This document shows, in pieces, positions 1 through 5,496 of a stretch of 6,333 nt of DNA; positions within the stretch are counted from its first letter, which is position 1; every line of letters begins with the position of its first letter. The stretch covers positions 1-6,333 of the forward strand of contig CALHVB010000128.1 in the NCBI GenBank assembly GCA_938039345.1. The letters run 5' to 3'. Source of the stretch: an uncultured Sediminicola sp. Its GTDB lineage: Bacteria > Bacteroidota > Bacteroidia > Flavobacteriales > Flavobacteriaceae. The translations under genes and the position numbers were made by a program. Below the pieces are notes generated by a model. The model searched no databases. It saw only the letters and a program-made list of their open reading frames with translations, and was not told the DNA's origin.

Positions 1-178
1 TATAGATTTAGGTGTAGAATACGAAATTATTAAAAAGAGTGGTTCTTGGTTTAGTTATGGAGATACTAAACTAGGACAAGGTAGGGATGCTGTTAAAAGC
101 CTACTATTAGACAACCCCGAATTGTTTGATGAACTCGATGTTAAAATAAGAGAAGCTATAAAAGCTGTTAAAAGTTAA
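1..178 (+). CDS. recA: RecA recombinase, C-terminal fragment (5' end outside window)
   Basis: This is the last 58 codons of recA, read from base 2 and ending in TAA at 176-178. RecA forms ATP-dependent filaments on single-stranded DNA in the cytoplasm, catalyses strand exchange and triggers SOS-type cleavage of LexA-like repressors. The fragment carries the conserved C-terminal core motif [16 protein letters not shown] (fragment residues 14-29), characteristic of bacterial RecA, followed by the helical C-terminal domain. The last residues ([10 protein letters not shown]) are basic, without the long acidic tail of E. coli RecA. The ATPase core and Walker motifs lie upstream of the window. A strong terminator overlaps the stop codon, so recA transcription probably ends here and does not enter the next gene. 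Identity is secure; only the N-terminal part is unseen. Confidence 0.96.
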   Translation, partial: IDLGVEYEIIKKSGSWFSYGDTKLGQGRDAVKSLLLDNPELFDELDVKIREAIKAVKS

Positions 179-210
179 AAAAACGCCCGATAATATCGGG
201 CGTTTTTTTT
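177..210 (+). terminator. Rho-independent terminator of recA
   Basis: The 8-bp arms CGCCCGAT (184-191) and ATCGGGCG (195-202) enclose a 3-nt loop. The preceding A-run pairs with the following eight Ts (203-210), lengthening the stem. The GC-rich stem plus T-tract is a textbook intrinsic terminator for plus-strand transcription. The A-run on the other side means it could also work on the minus strand. Confidence 0.93.
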
Positions 211-219
211 ATTATACAC

Positions 220-246
220 GCAACCTTTTCATAAAACAAGCATCTT
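220..246 (+). promoter_or_regulatory. Candidate ECF-type promoter for the lipoprotein/sigma/anti-sigma operon (weak)
   Basis: The 55 bases between the recA terminator and the lipoprotein start contain no match to the Bacteroidota housekeeping element TAnnTTTG. They do contain GCAACC (220-225), resembling the AAC-type -35 of ECF sigma promoters, and CATC (241-244) 15 bases further on, resembling a -10. Transcription would start near 252, about 14 bases before the ATG. ECF sigma factors often transcribe their own operons, which makes this placement sensible. The motifs are short and the region is AT-rich, so this is a hypothesis only. Confidence 0.2.
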
Positions 247-265
247 TAAAAAAAAAGAAAATGTT

Positions 266-682
266 ATGAAAAAGTTATTTTTATTTCTAGTAATTATTAT
301 ACTAGCTGTATCTTATAACTCATGTAGTGTAGATGATGGTCCAAATTTTAGAATTGCAGCACTACAGATTACAGATGCAGAATTCCCCGATGCATTTAAA
401 AAAGATTCAACATACACCATAAAAGTAAAATATATAAGGCCAGATAGCTGTACTTTTTTCGAAGGTTTTGAAGTAATTAAAGAAGCCGACACTATTAGAA
501 ACGTAGCCGTTATTGGATCTATAATAACAGATTCTAATGATTGTAGAGAAATTGCAGAGGAATTAGAAACAAGTTTTGAGTTTAAAGTTTTATATTCTGA
601 TACCTATTTGTTTAAATTTTTAACTGGAAACAACCAAGACGGAGAAGCTCAATATTTAGAAATAGAAGTTCCCGTAAATTAA
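266..682 (+). CDS. Small lipoprotein of unknown function, first gene of the ECF sigma operon
   Basis: This encodes a 138-residue exported protein. Residues 1-19 are a lipoprotein signal peptide: Lys-Lys, then a hydrophobic stretch of Leu, Phe, Ile and Val. Cys20 (in YNSC) is the likely lipid-bearing residue; the lipobox is loose, as is common in Bacteroidota. The residues after it are S-V-D-D, close to the Ser/Asp-rich surface-export signal of flavobacterial lipoproteins, so it may be flipped to the cell surface. The mature part has alternating hydrophobic stretches suggesting a small beta-sandwich (my inference) and two further cysteines, C62 and C93, that could form a disulfide. No catalytic motif is visible. 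I recognise it only as a conserved-looking flavobacterial hypothetical protein. The stop codon lies 22 bases before the sigma gene, which implies co-transcription and a possible role in the same signalling pathway. The start ATG follows an A-rich stretch instead of a Shine-Dalgarno sequence, normal for this phylum. Confidence 0.8.
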   Translation: MKKLFLFLVIIILAVSYNSCSVDDGPNFRIAALQITDAEFPDAFKKDSTYTIKVKYIRPDSCTFFEGFEVIKEADTIRNVAVIGSIITDSNDCREIAEELETSFEFKVLYSDTYLFKFLTGNNQDGEAQYLEIEVPVN

Positions 683-704
683 GAACCAACAATTAAACCC
701 TATT

Positions 705-1247
705 TTGAGTTTAGAAGAGCTCATAAACAATTGCAAAAAAGGAAACAGAAAGGCACACGAACAGTTATATAGAGATTACTCTAAAATACTGTTTGGTATA
801 TGTCTTAAGTACTCTCGCAATAAAGTGGAGGCAGAAGATAACCTCCATGATAGTTTTATGACTATTTTTAATAAGATAGCTCAATACAAATCCAAAGGGT
901 CTTTTGAAGGGTGGATTAAAAGAATCACTGTAAATACAGTATTGCAGAAATATAGAAAAGAAGAGTTTTTAAATGTAATTTCTGAAAATACCACAGAGAT
1001 ACCTGTAGAAGTTTCTTCTAATGAAATCGATATCCCTTTACAAACTCTTTTAAGCTACATACAAGAATTACCCAATAAATATAGACTTACTTTTAATTTA
1101 TATGTTCTAGACGGATATTCCCATAAAGAAATTGCAGAAATGCTTGGAACTTCCACAGGAACATCAAAATCTAACCTAGCAAGAGCAAGAATATTGCTGA
1201 GAGAAAAAATAGAAATAGCTAATAAAGCAAAAATATCAATAGGCTAA
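705..1247 (+). CDS. ECF-type RNA polymerase sigma factor (sigma-70 family), TTG start
   Basis: This 180-residue protein has the two-domain ECF layout. Sigma region 2 covers about residues 20-88: it contains AEDNLHDSF (43-51), matching the region 2.2 core-binding helix, and GSFEGWIKRITVNTVLQKYRK (65-85) in the promoter-melting part. Region 4 covers about 113-168, with LPNKYR (122-127) and a helix-turn-helix of GYSHKEIAEMLGTSTGTSKSNLARAR (137-162) that would read the -35 element. It would direct RNA polymerase to a small envelope-related regulon. The start is TTG at 705: no ATG or GTG lies in frame between the upstream stop (675-677) and that codon, and the next ATG (residue 52) would remove half of region 2. 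The MSLEELI-type N-terminus also fits the family. It sits 22 bases after the lipoprotein gene and 42 bases before its presumed anti-sigma partner. Family assignment is firm; the ECF subgroup and regulon are unknown. Confidence 0.93.
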   Translation: MSLEELINNCKKGNRKAHEQLYRDYSKILFGICLKYSRNKVEAEDNLHDSFMTIFNKIAQYKSKGSFEGWIKRITVNTVLQKYRKEEFLNVISENTTEIPVEVSSNEIDIPLQTLLSYIQELPNKYRLTFNLYVLDGYSHKEIAEMLGTSTGTSKSNLARARILLREKIEIANKAKISIG

Positions 1248-1250
1248 CAC

Positions 1251-1281
1251 CTATTAAAAATAGAAGATTACTTATGTAATC
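1251..1281 (+). promoter_or_regulatory. Two small hairpins between the sigma and anti-sigma genes
   Basis: The 42-base gap holds two perfect small inverted repeats in tandem: CTATT/AATAG (1251-1255 and 1259-1263, 3-nt loop) and GATTAC/GTAATC (1266-1271 and 1276-1281, 4-nt loop). The second ends 8 bases before the ATG at 1290, where ribosomes load, so it could tune anti-sigma translation relative to sigma. Neither has a T-tract, so they are not terminators. The stems are short and AT-rich, and chance is possible. Confidence 0.25.
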
Positions 1282-1289
1282 GCCGAAAA

Positions 1290-2765
1290 ATGATGAAGAA
1301 GAATATAGACCATTTGTTTCAAGAGAAGTTAAAAGACTTCCATGAGGTTCCAGACCCAAAAGTTTGGAAAAGCATTGAAGCTTCCTTGGACAACAAGAAA
1401 GACAAACGAAGAGTAATTCCTATTTGGTGGAAATTGGGTGGCATAGCTGCCTTATTAGCACTATTATTATATGTAACAAATCCATTTAATACAGAAGGAA
1501 ACCCAATAAGCCCTGTAATAACAAATACAGAAACAAAAACTAAACCATCTACTAAAGAAGATGATTCTAAAAACAGCATAATTAATAACGAGGTAGAATA
1601 CACTCAAGAAGAAACATTCACAAAATCATCGGGAAAAGATTCTAAAAATAAAGATACTACAGGTGAGGAAACTGAAGGTATTGCTACCACTAGTAACACT
1701 ACCGAAAAAACAAATGATATAATTAAAAACAGTAATACACATCTAGATACTATGCCTATTGTTTCGAATACAGATTCTAAAAACATAAAACAAGGAAAGC
1801 AAGTTTCTAATAATAAAACTGAAGATATTAGCCCCAATATTATATTAAAAGATAACACAGAAAAAGCTGTTGTCATAAATGATAATACTAAAGATACTAT
1901 TGAAAAAAATAGCACTTCTAATACCAACGAAAAAGAAACTATTACTGAAATTACAGAAGAAGAAAAAGCTATTGCAAAAGAAGACAATAAAAAGTCCATT
2001 TTTGATGAAATAAAAGAAATAGAAAAGGAAGAAGAAGTTGCAGAAAACACATCTAAAAAATGGTCTTTAGGACCAAGTATTGCTCCCGTATATTTTGATG
2101 GTTTAGGCAATGGCTCCCCTATTGATAATTCTTTTGCTAACAATACTAAATCTGGGAATGTGAACCTAAGTTATGGTGTTGTAGTTTCTTATGATATTAG
2201 CAAAAAACTAAGTATTAGGTCTGGAATACACAAAGTAGATTACGGATATGATACTAACGATGTTTCTTTTTCGCCTTCCTTTAATAGCGCTGCAATAACT
2301 TTAGATAATATAGACAGAACATCTAAAAATATAAATCTAGAAAATAATGCCATAGCACCATCATTTGAGGCTTTAGATGTTAACGCTGAGAGTGTTAATA
2401 TATCTGGTAATATGCTTCAACAATTTGGCTATTTAGAAGTACCATTAGAAATTAACTACGCATTAATAGACCGTAAGTTTGGAATTGATATTATTGGTGG
2501 TATAAGTTCATTATTTTTAATAGATAATGCCGTTCTATTAGAATCTGAAGAAGGTTTAACAACAGAAATAGGAGAAGCAAATAACATTAATAGCATCAAT
2601 TTTAGCACAAATGTAGGCTTAGGCTTTAATTATAAGTTTAGCCCAAAAATAAAGCTAAACATAGAACCTGTGTTTAAATATCAATTAGATACTTTTTCTA
2701 GAACAGATAATAATTTTAGACCTTACTCTGTAGGTGTTTATAGTGGCTTTACCATTAAGTTTTAA
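1290..2765 (+). CDS. Probable dual membrane-spanning anti-sigma factor: inner-membrane anchor, long disordered linker, outer-membrane beta-barrel
   Basis: The 491 residues fall into four parts. Residues 1-43 are charged and cytoplasmic, with the pattern FHEVPDPKVWKSIEASL (17-33) typical of short Bacteroidota anti-sigma/sigma-associated N-termini. Residues 44-62 are one transmembrane helix (PIWWKLGGIAALLALLLYV). Residues about 66-256 are low-complexity, rich in Thr, Asn, Lys, Glu, Asp and Ser, without cysteine and probably disordered; fully stretched they would more than span a periplasm. Residues about 257-491 look like an outer-membrane beta-barrel: alternating amphipathic strands, the motif YLEVPLEINY (381-390) seen in Bacteroidota barrel proteins, and a last strand ending in Phe (GVYSGFTIKF), which fits the BAM recognition signal. 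There is no cleavable signal peptide, so the helix should remain as an anchor. Position directly after an ECF sigma gene supports an anti-sigma role. From memory, proteins of this design (Dma) control ECF sigma factors in Bacteroides. Starts at 1290 and 1293 are both ATG. The alternative reading is an uncharacterised barrel protein with no sigma-binding role. Confidence 0.78.
   Translation: MMKKNIDHLFQEKLKDFHEVPDPKVWKSIEASLDNKKDKRRVIPIWWKLGGIAALLALLLYVTNPFNTEGNPISPVITNTETKTKPSTKEDDSKNSIINNEVEYTQEETFTKSSGKDSKNKDTTGEETEGIATTSNTTEKTNDIIKNSNTHLDTMPIVSNTDSKNIKQGKQVSNNKTEDISPNIILKDNTEKAVVINDNTKDTIEKNSTSNTNEKETITEITEEEKAIAKEDNKKSIFDEIKEIEKEEEVAENTSKKWSLGPSIAPVYFDGLGNGSPIDNSFANNTKSGNVNLSYGVVVSYDISKKLSIRSGIHKVDYGYDTNDVSFSPSFNSAAITLDNIDRTSKNINLENNAIAPSFEALDVNAESVNISGNMLQQFGYLEVPLEINYALIDRKFGIDIIGGISSLFLIDNAVLLESEEGLTTEIGEANNINSINFSTNVGLGFNYKFSPKIKLNIEPVFKYQLDTFSRTDNNFRPYSVGVYSGFTIKF
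1563..1784 (+). repeat. Dispersed short repeat coding for DSKN in the linker
   Basis: The 11-mer GATTCTAAAAA occurs at 1563, 1638 and 1773, always in frame, encoding Asp-Ser-Lys-Asn at residues 92-95, 117-120 and 162-165 of the 491-residue protein. The spacings are 75 and 135 bases. It probably reflects low-complexity growth of the linker by small duplications rather than a functional element. Confidence 0.4.
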
Positions 2766-2784
2766 AAATGTTGGTTAGGTTTGG

Positions 2785-2803
2785 TATTGCATTCTTTGCA
2801 ATA
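2785..2803 (+). other. Small hairpin upstream of the operon terminator
   Basis: The perfect 7-bp arms TATTGCA (2785-2791) and TGCAATA (2797-2803) enclose a 5-nt loop. They sit between the stop codon of the barrel gene and the main terminator 9 bases later. It has no T-tract, so it is not a terminator on its own; it might protect the mRNA 3' end or be chance. Confidence 0.35.
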
Positions 2804-2811
2804 TATGCCTC

Positions 2812-2844
2812 AAAGTCCCGCCTTGGTAAGCGGGACTTTTTTTT
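2812..2844 (+). terminator. Rho-independent terminator of the sigma/anti-sigma operon
   Basis: The 10-bp arms AAAGTCCCGC (2812-2821) and GCGGGACTTT (2830-2839) enclose an 8-nt loop, followed by an unbroken T-run (2837-2844). This is a strong plus-strand intrinsic terminator, located between convergent genes. On the minus strand only three Ts follow the stem, so it would stop acyltransferase transcripts less well, though the stem may still serve both. Confidence 0.92.
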
Positions 2845-2846
2845 GA

Positions 2847-3611
2847 TTAAAATTTTCCTTGTAACCCACTTAAAATAACAGCTCTCACCTCTTCCCTTAA
2901 AGCTCCCTTTTCTTCCTCTTTTAAATCTTTTGTTTTAAAAAAAGCATATACTTTAGCTCTGGTAACACCGGGAAAACCGCTAAAAAAGGTAAACGAAAAA
3001 CGCTTTTTATTATCATAAAAGGTCATTGGAACAATTGGTATTTTATGGGCAATAGCCATTTTAAAAGCACCATCTTTAAATTTATCTAATAAAATAGCTT
3101 CATCTGGCACACCGCCTTCAGGAAAAATACAAATACTTAAACCTTGCCCCAATCTTCTTTGTGCTCTACGATAAACGGCTGTTCTACTTCTGGCATCTGA
3201 TCTATCTACCATAATACAAACTCGCTTATAGAAAAAACCAAAAATGGGAATCTTAGACAGTTCTTTTTTACCCACAAAAACAAACGGATTTTTACTCACC
3301 TTTAGCATTAGCATAATATCTAACATGCTCGTATGGTTTGCTACCAGCATATAGCTTTTGTTTTTTTCTAATTTTCCCTCTCTTTTTATACGCGGAAAAC
3401 AGCACATACCGTACAGTATAAAATTAGCCCATATATTACGTGCAATCCAAAAGAAATAGGGGTACCCCTTCTCAGAAAGTGTAAATAAAACTAATATTGG
3501 AAATAACAGAATAATAGGAATGGCTACTAAAATATAAAACCAAATTCGGTATACTGTCCAACCTATTTTTTTAAGAAATAAAATCATGAACTCAAAAATA
3601 CTAATTTTCAT
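2847..3611 (-). CDS. plsC: Lysophospholipid acyltransferase (PlsC / 1-acyl-sn-glycerol-3-phosphate acyltransferase family)
   Basis: This 254-residue inner-membrane protein probably adds the second acyl chain to lysophosphatidic acid, making phosphatidic acid for phospholipid synthesis. The family's four blocks are present in order: the catalytic HX4D motif NHTSMLD (N92-D98, with His93 and Asp98); GKKELSKIPIFGFF (114-127); the substrate-phosphate motif as FPEGG (163-167) instead of the common FPEGTR; and IPIVPMTF (191-198). Hydrophobic segments at about 20-45 and 52-70 anchor it. It runs convergent to the sigma operon and divergent from trpS, with 85 bases between the two start codons, so it is probably transcribed alone. 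Another Met at residue 9 could be the start; I kept the longer form because both fit. No good TAnnTTTG element is visible upstream. Related acyltransferases act on ornithine or other lysolipids, so the exact acceptor is not proven by sequence. Confidence 0.9.
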   Translation of the reverse strand: MKISIFEFMILFLKKIGWTVYRIWFYILVAIPIILLFPILVLFTLSEKGYPYFFWIARNIWANFILYGMCCFPRIKREGKLEKNKSYMLVANHTSMLDIMLMLKVSKNPFVFVGKKELSKIPIFGFFYKRVCIMVDRSDARSRTAVYRRAQRRLGQGLSICIFPEGGVPDEAILLDKFKDGAFKMAIAHKIPIVPMTFYDNKKRFSFTFFSGFPGVTRAKVYAFFKTKDLKEEEKGALREEVRAVILSGLQGKF

Positions 3612-3667
3612 CTGGTTATAGATTCCAATTCATTCATCAATATTTAAATTCTTTCTTAAGATTATTT

Positions 3668-3675
3668 TACCTTTG
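3668..3675 (+). promoter_or_regulatory. trpS promoter, Bacteroidota -7 element TAccTTTG
   Basis: TACCTTTG is an exact match to the Bacteroidota/Flavobacterium -7 consensus TAnnTTTG. Transcription would start near 3680, giving a leader of only about 10-17 bases before the ATGs at 3691 and 3697. No clear TTG -33 element is seen in the TA-rich region 17-23 bases upstream. The spacing to the gene makes it convincing. Confidence 0.65.
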
Positions 3676-3696
3676 CTTCTTATTGAAAAAATGCAA

Positions 3697-4665
3697 ATGG
3701 CAAGAATTTTAACCGGAATACAGAGTACAGGAACACCACATTTAGGTAATATTTTAGGCGCTATTATGCCCGCAATAGAAATGGCAAAAGACCCTAAAAA
3801 CGAATCTTTTCTTTTTATAGCAGACATGCATTCGCTAACGCAAATAAAAAACGGAGAAGAACTGCGTAAAAACACCTACGCTACTGCTGCTACTTGGCTT
3901 GCTTTTGGTTTAGATATTTCTAAAACTGTTTTTTATAGACAAAGTGATGTACCGCAGGTAACAGAACTAAACTGGTATTTAAATTGTTTTTTTCCTTACC
4001 AACGTTTAACACTTGCTCATTCTTTTAAAGATAAAGCAGATAGGTTAGAAGATGTAAACGCTGGTTTATTTGTATACCCTATGTTAATGGCTGCAGATAT
4101 ATTATTGTACGATGCTAACATTGTACCTGTTGGCAAAGACCAATTACAGCATTTAGAAATGACTAGGGATGTTGCCTCTCGTTTTCATGCACAATTAGGA
4201 GAAACATTTGTTTTACCAGAAGCTAAAGTACAAGAAGAAACCATGTATATTCCTGGTACCGATGGTGCTAAAATGAGTAAAAGTAAAGGGAATATTATAG
4301 ATATTTTTCAGACCGATAAAAAACTTCGTAAACAAATTATGGGCATACAAACAGATAGTACGCCTATGGAGGACCCTAAAGACCCTGATACCGATAATGT
4401 TTTTGCTTTATATAAAATACTAGCTTCTGACGAGCAAATTGCTGAGATGCGCGCTAATTATACTGGCGGAAATTATGGGTACGGACATGCAAAACAAGCT
4501 TTATACGAAGTAATTGCTGCTAAGTTTGGAGAAGCTCGCGAAAAGTTTGACTATTACATGAATAACCTAAATGAAATAGACGATGCCTTAGCTATTGGTG
4601 CAGAAAAAGCAAAACTTGTAGCAGACGATGTTCTAAAAAGGGTAAGAGTTAAAGTAGGATATTAA
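3697..4665 (+). CDS. trpS: Tryptophanyl-tRNA synthetase (tryptophan--tRNA ligase)
   Basis: This 322-residue cytoplasmic class I aminoacyl-tRNA synthetase activates tryptophan with ATP and charges tRNA-Trp. The class I HIGH signature is seen as TPHLGN (13-18) and the KMSKS loop as AKMSKSKGN (191-199). Family landmarks include AHSFKDKADR (107-116); MAADILLYDA (131-140), whose Asp134 matches the residue that reads the indole nitrogen of tryptophan; and VGKDQLQHLE (145-154). The length is typical of bacterial TrpRS. I chose ATG 3697 because MARILTGIQSTG is the usual N-terminus. ATG 3691 (adding Met-Gln) is a close alternative. The open frame extends to a TTG at 3673, but that codon lies inside the -7 promoter element and would precede the transcript start. 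The gene has its own promoter and is convergent with the FKBP gene 23 bases downstream. Confidence 0.97.
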   Translation: MARILTGIQSTGTPHLGNILGAIMPAIEMAKDPKNESFLFIADMHSLTQIKNGEELRKNTYATAATWLAFGLDISKTVFYRQSDVPQVTELNWYLNCFFPYQRLTLAHSFKDKADRLEDVNAGLFVYPMLMAADILLYDANIVPVGKDQLQHLEMTRDVASRFHAQLGETFVLPEAKVQEETMYIPGTDGAKMSKSKGNIIDIFQTDKKLRKQIMGIQTDSTPMEDPKDPDTDNVFALYKILASDEQIAEMRANYTGGNYGYGHAKQALYEVIAAKFGEAREKFDYYMNNLNEIDDALAIGAEKAKLVADDVLKRVRVKVGY

Positions 4666-4678
4666 AAAATATCCTACT
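4653..4678. terminator. Hairpin overlapping the trpS stop codon, probable shared terminator of convergent genes
   Basis: Perfect 11-bp arms AGTAGGATATT (4653-4663) and AATATCCTACT (4668-4678) enclose an AAAA loop. The trpS stop TAA (4663-4665) lies at the top of the stem. It occupies most of the 23 bases separating trpS from the convergent FKBP gene, where a bidirectional terminator is expected. The plus-strand downstream sequence (CCTAATTTTATT) has only a broken T-tract, so efficiency is uncertain. Confidence 0.55.
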
Positions 4679-4688
4679 CCTAATTTTA

Positions 4689-5438
4689 TTATTCAATAGC
4701 TAACAATTCCATTTCAAAGATTAGTGCTGAATACGGAGGAATTTTTTCTCCTGCCCCTCTTTCGCCGTAAGCTAAATCCTGAGGAATAAATACTTTCAAT
4801 TTAGAACCTACTTGCATTAGTTGCAAAGCTTCTGTCCACCCTGGTATAACCTGTGTTACACCAAAAGTCATAGGCTCTCCTCTCTCTATAGAGCTATCAA
4901 AAATTTCACCATTAATTAATTTTCCTTCATAATGCACCTTTACCTTATCAGACTCCAATGGTTTTACTCCTTTTCCTTGTGTTAAAACCTCATACTGTAA
5001 ACCACTTTCTGTTGTAATAACCCCTGTTCTTTCTGCATTTTCGGCTAAAAAAAGCTCTCCAGCCTCTCTTATTTTTTTTCCTCTTGTTTCTTGTGCATTC
5101 TTAGCATAATTTTTTAATACACTACGAGCTTCATCTTGAGACATTCTTTCTTCACCTATTGTTACCTCTTCTATTCCTACTGCAAAAGCATTATAAGGTA
5201 TAGAATCTATTCCAATTGTTTTTAAATTTCTTCCTATTTCTAAACCAAAAGCATAACAAAATTTATGAAGTTCATCTTCTAGATTAACTTCTTTTGATTT
5301 CTGCATCTGATTTAATTGCGCTTTAAGTTCAGTTGCTTCAGCCTTTAACTTTACTACTTCATCAAGTAAATCTTTCTTTTTTTGACCAAAAGCAGTAACT
5401 CCAATAAAAAGGGCTACTACAAACAATAATTTTTTCAT
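4689..5438 (-). CDS. Secreted FKBP-type peptidyl-prolyl cis-trans isomerase (FkpA/Mip-like)
   Basis: This 249-residue exported folding helper would isomerise X-Pro bonds in envelope proteins. Residues 1-18 are a signal peptide with likely cleavage after AFG, leaving Gln19 first. Residues about 22-49 form a charged heptad-like coiled coil, about 53-135 match the helical FKBP N-terminal dimerisation domain, and about 145-249 are the FKBP catalytic domain. Active-site residues are present: Tyr170 (VHYEG), Phe180-Asp181 (FDSS), Val197-Ile198 and Trp201 (VIPGW), Tyr224 (LAYGERG) and Phe241. The open frame extends 34 codons further upstream, but that stretch is AT-rich intergenic sequence overlapping the end of dprA; the signal peptide fixes ATG 5438. 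It lies 58 bases downstream of dprA on the same strand, with candidate promoter bases in the gap, so it may be transcribed alone. It could be periplasmic or, less likely, outer-membrane associated; no lipobox is seen. Confidence 0.93.
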   Translation of the reverse strand: MKKLLFVVALFIGVTAFGQKKKDLLDEVVKLKAEATELKAQLNQMQKSKEVNLEDELHKFCYAFGLEIGRNLKTIGIDSIPYNAFAVGIEEVTIGEERMSQDEARSVLKNYAKNAQETRGKKIREAGELFLAENAERTGVITTESGLQYEVLTQGKGVKPLESDKVKVHYEGKLINGEIFDSSIERGEPMTFGVTQVIPGWTEALQLMQVGSKLKVFIPQDLAYGERGAGEKIPPYSALIFEMELLAIE

Positions 5439-5458
5439 CTTATTTTTAAATTTTAAAA

Positions 5459-5477
5459 CGAAAATAACCAAATTATA
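5459..5477 (-). promoter_or_regulatory. Candidate -7 elements for the FKBP gene (weak)
   Basis: Read on the minus strand, the dprA-FKBP gap has two near matches to TAnnTTTG: TATAATTTG (5477-5469, one base too long) and TATTTTCG (5466-5459, one mismatch). Either would start transcription some 15-25 bases before the ATG at 5438. No TTG -33 element is evident, so this is tentative. Confidence 0.3.
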
Positions 5478-5496
5478 CTTTTTAATTTTTATAAAA

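Noticed and set aside
261..268. ATG at 261 as an alternative start for the lipoprotein
   Set aside because: It is out of frame and closes after two codons (ATG TTA TGA); the ATG at 266 begins a proper signal peptide.
1319..2143. Two open minus-strand frames (1319-1603 and 1604-2143) opposite the anti-sigma/barrel gene
   Set aside because: They are antisense to the N-terminus and low-complexity linker. The Ser/Phe/Val-rich translations follow from the A-rich coding strand and show no domain or start context.
3630..3875. Minus-strand open frame of 81 codons
   Set aside because: It overlaps the start of trpS and its promoter in antisense, and the translation resembles no family.
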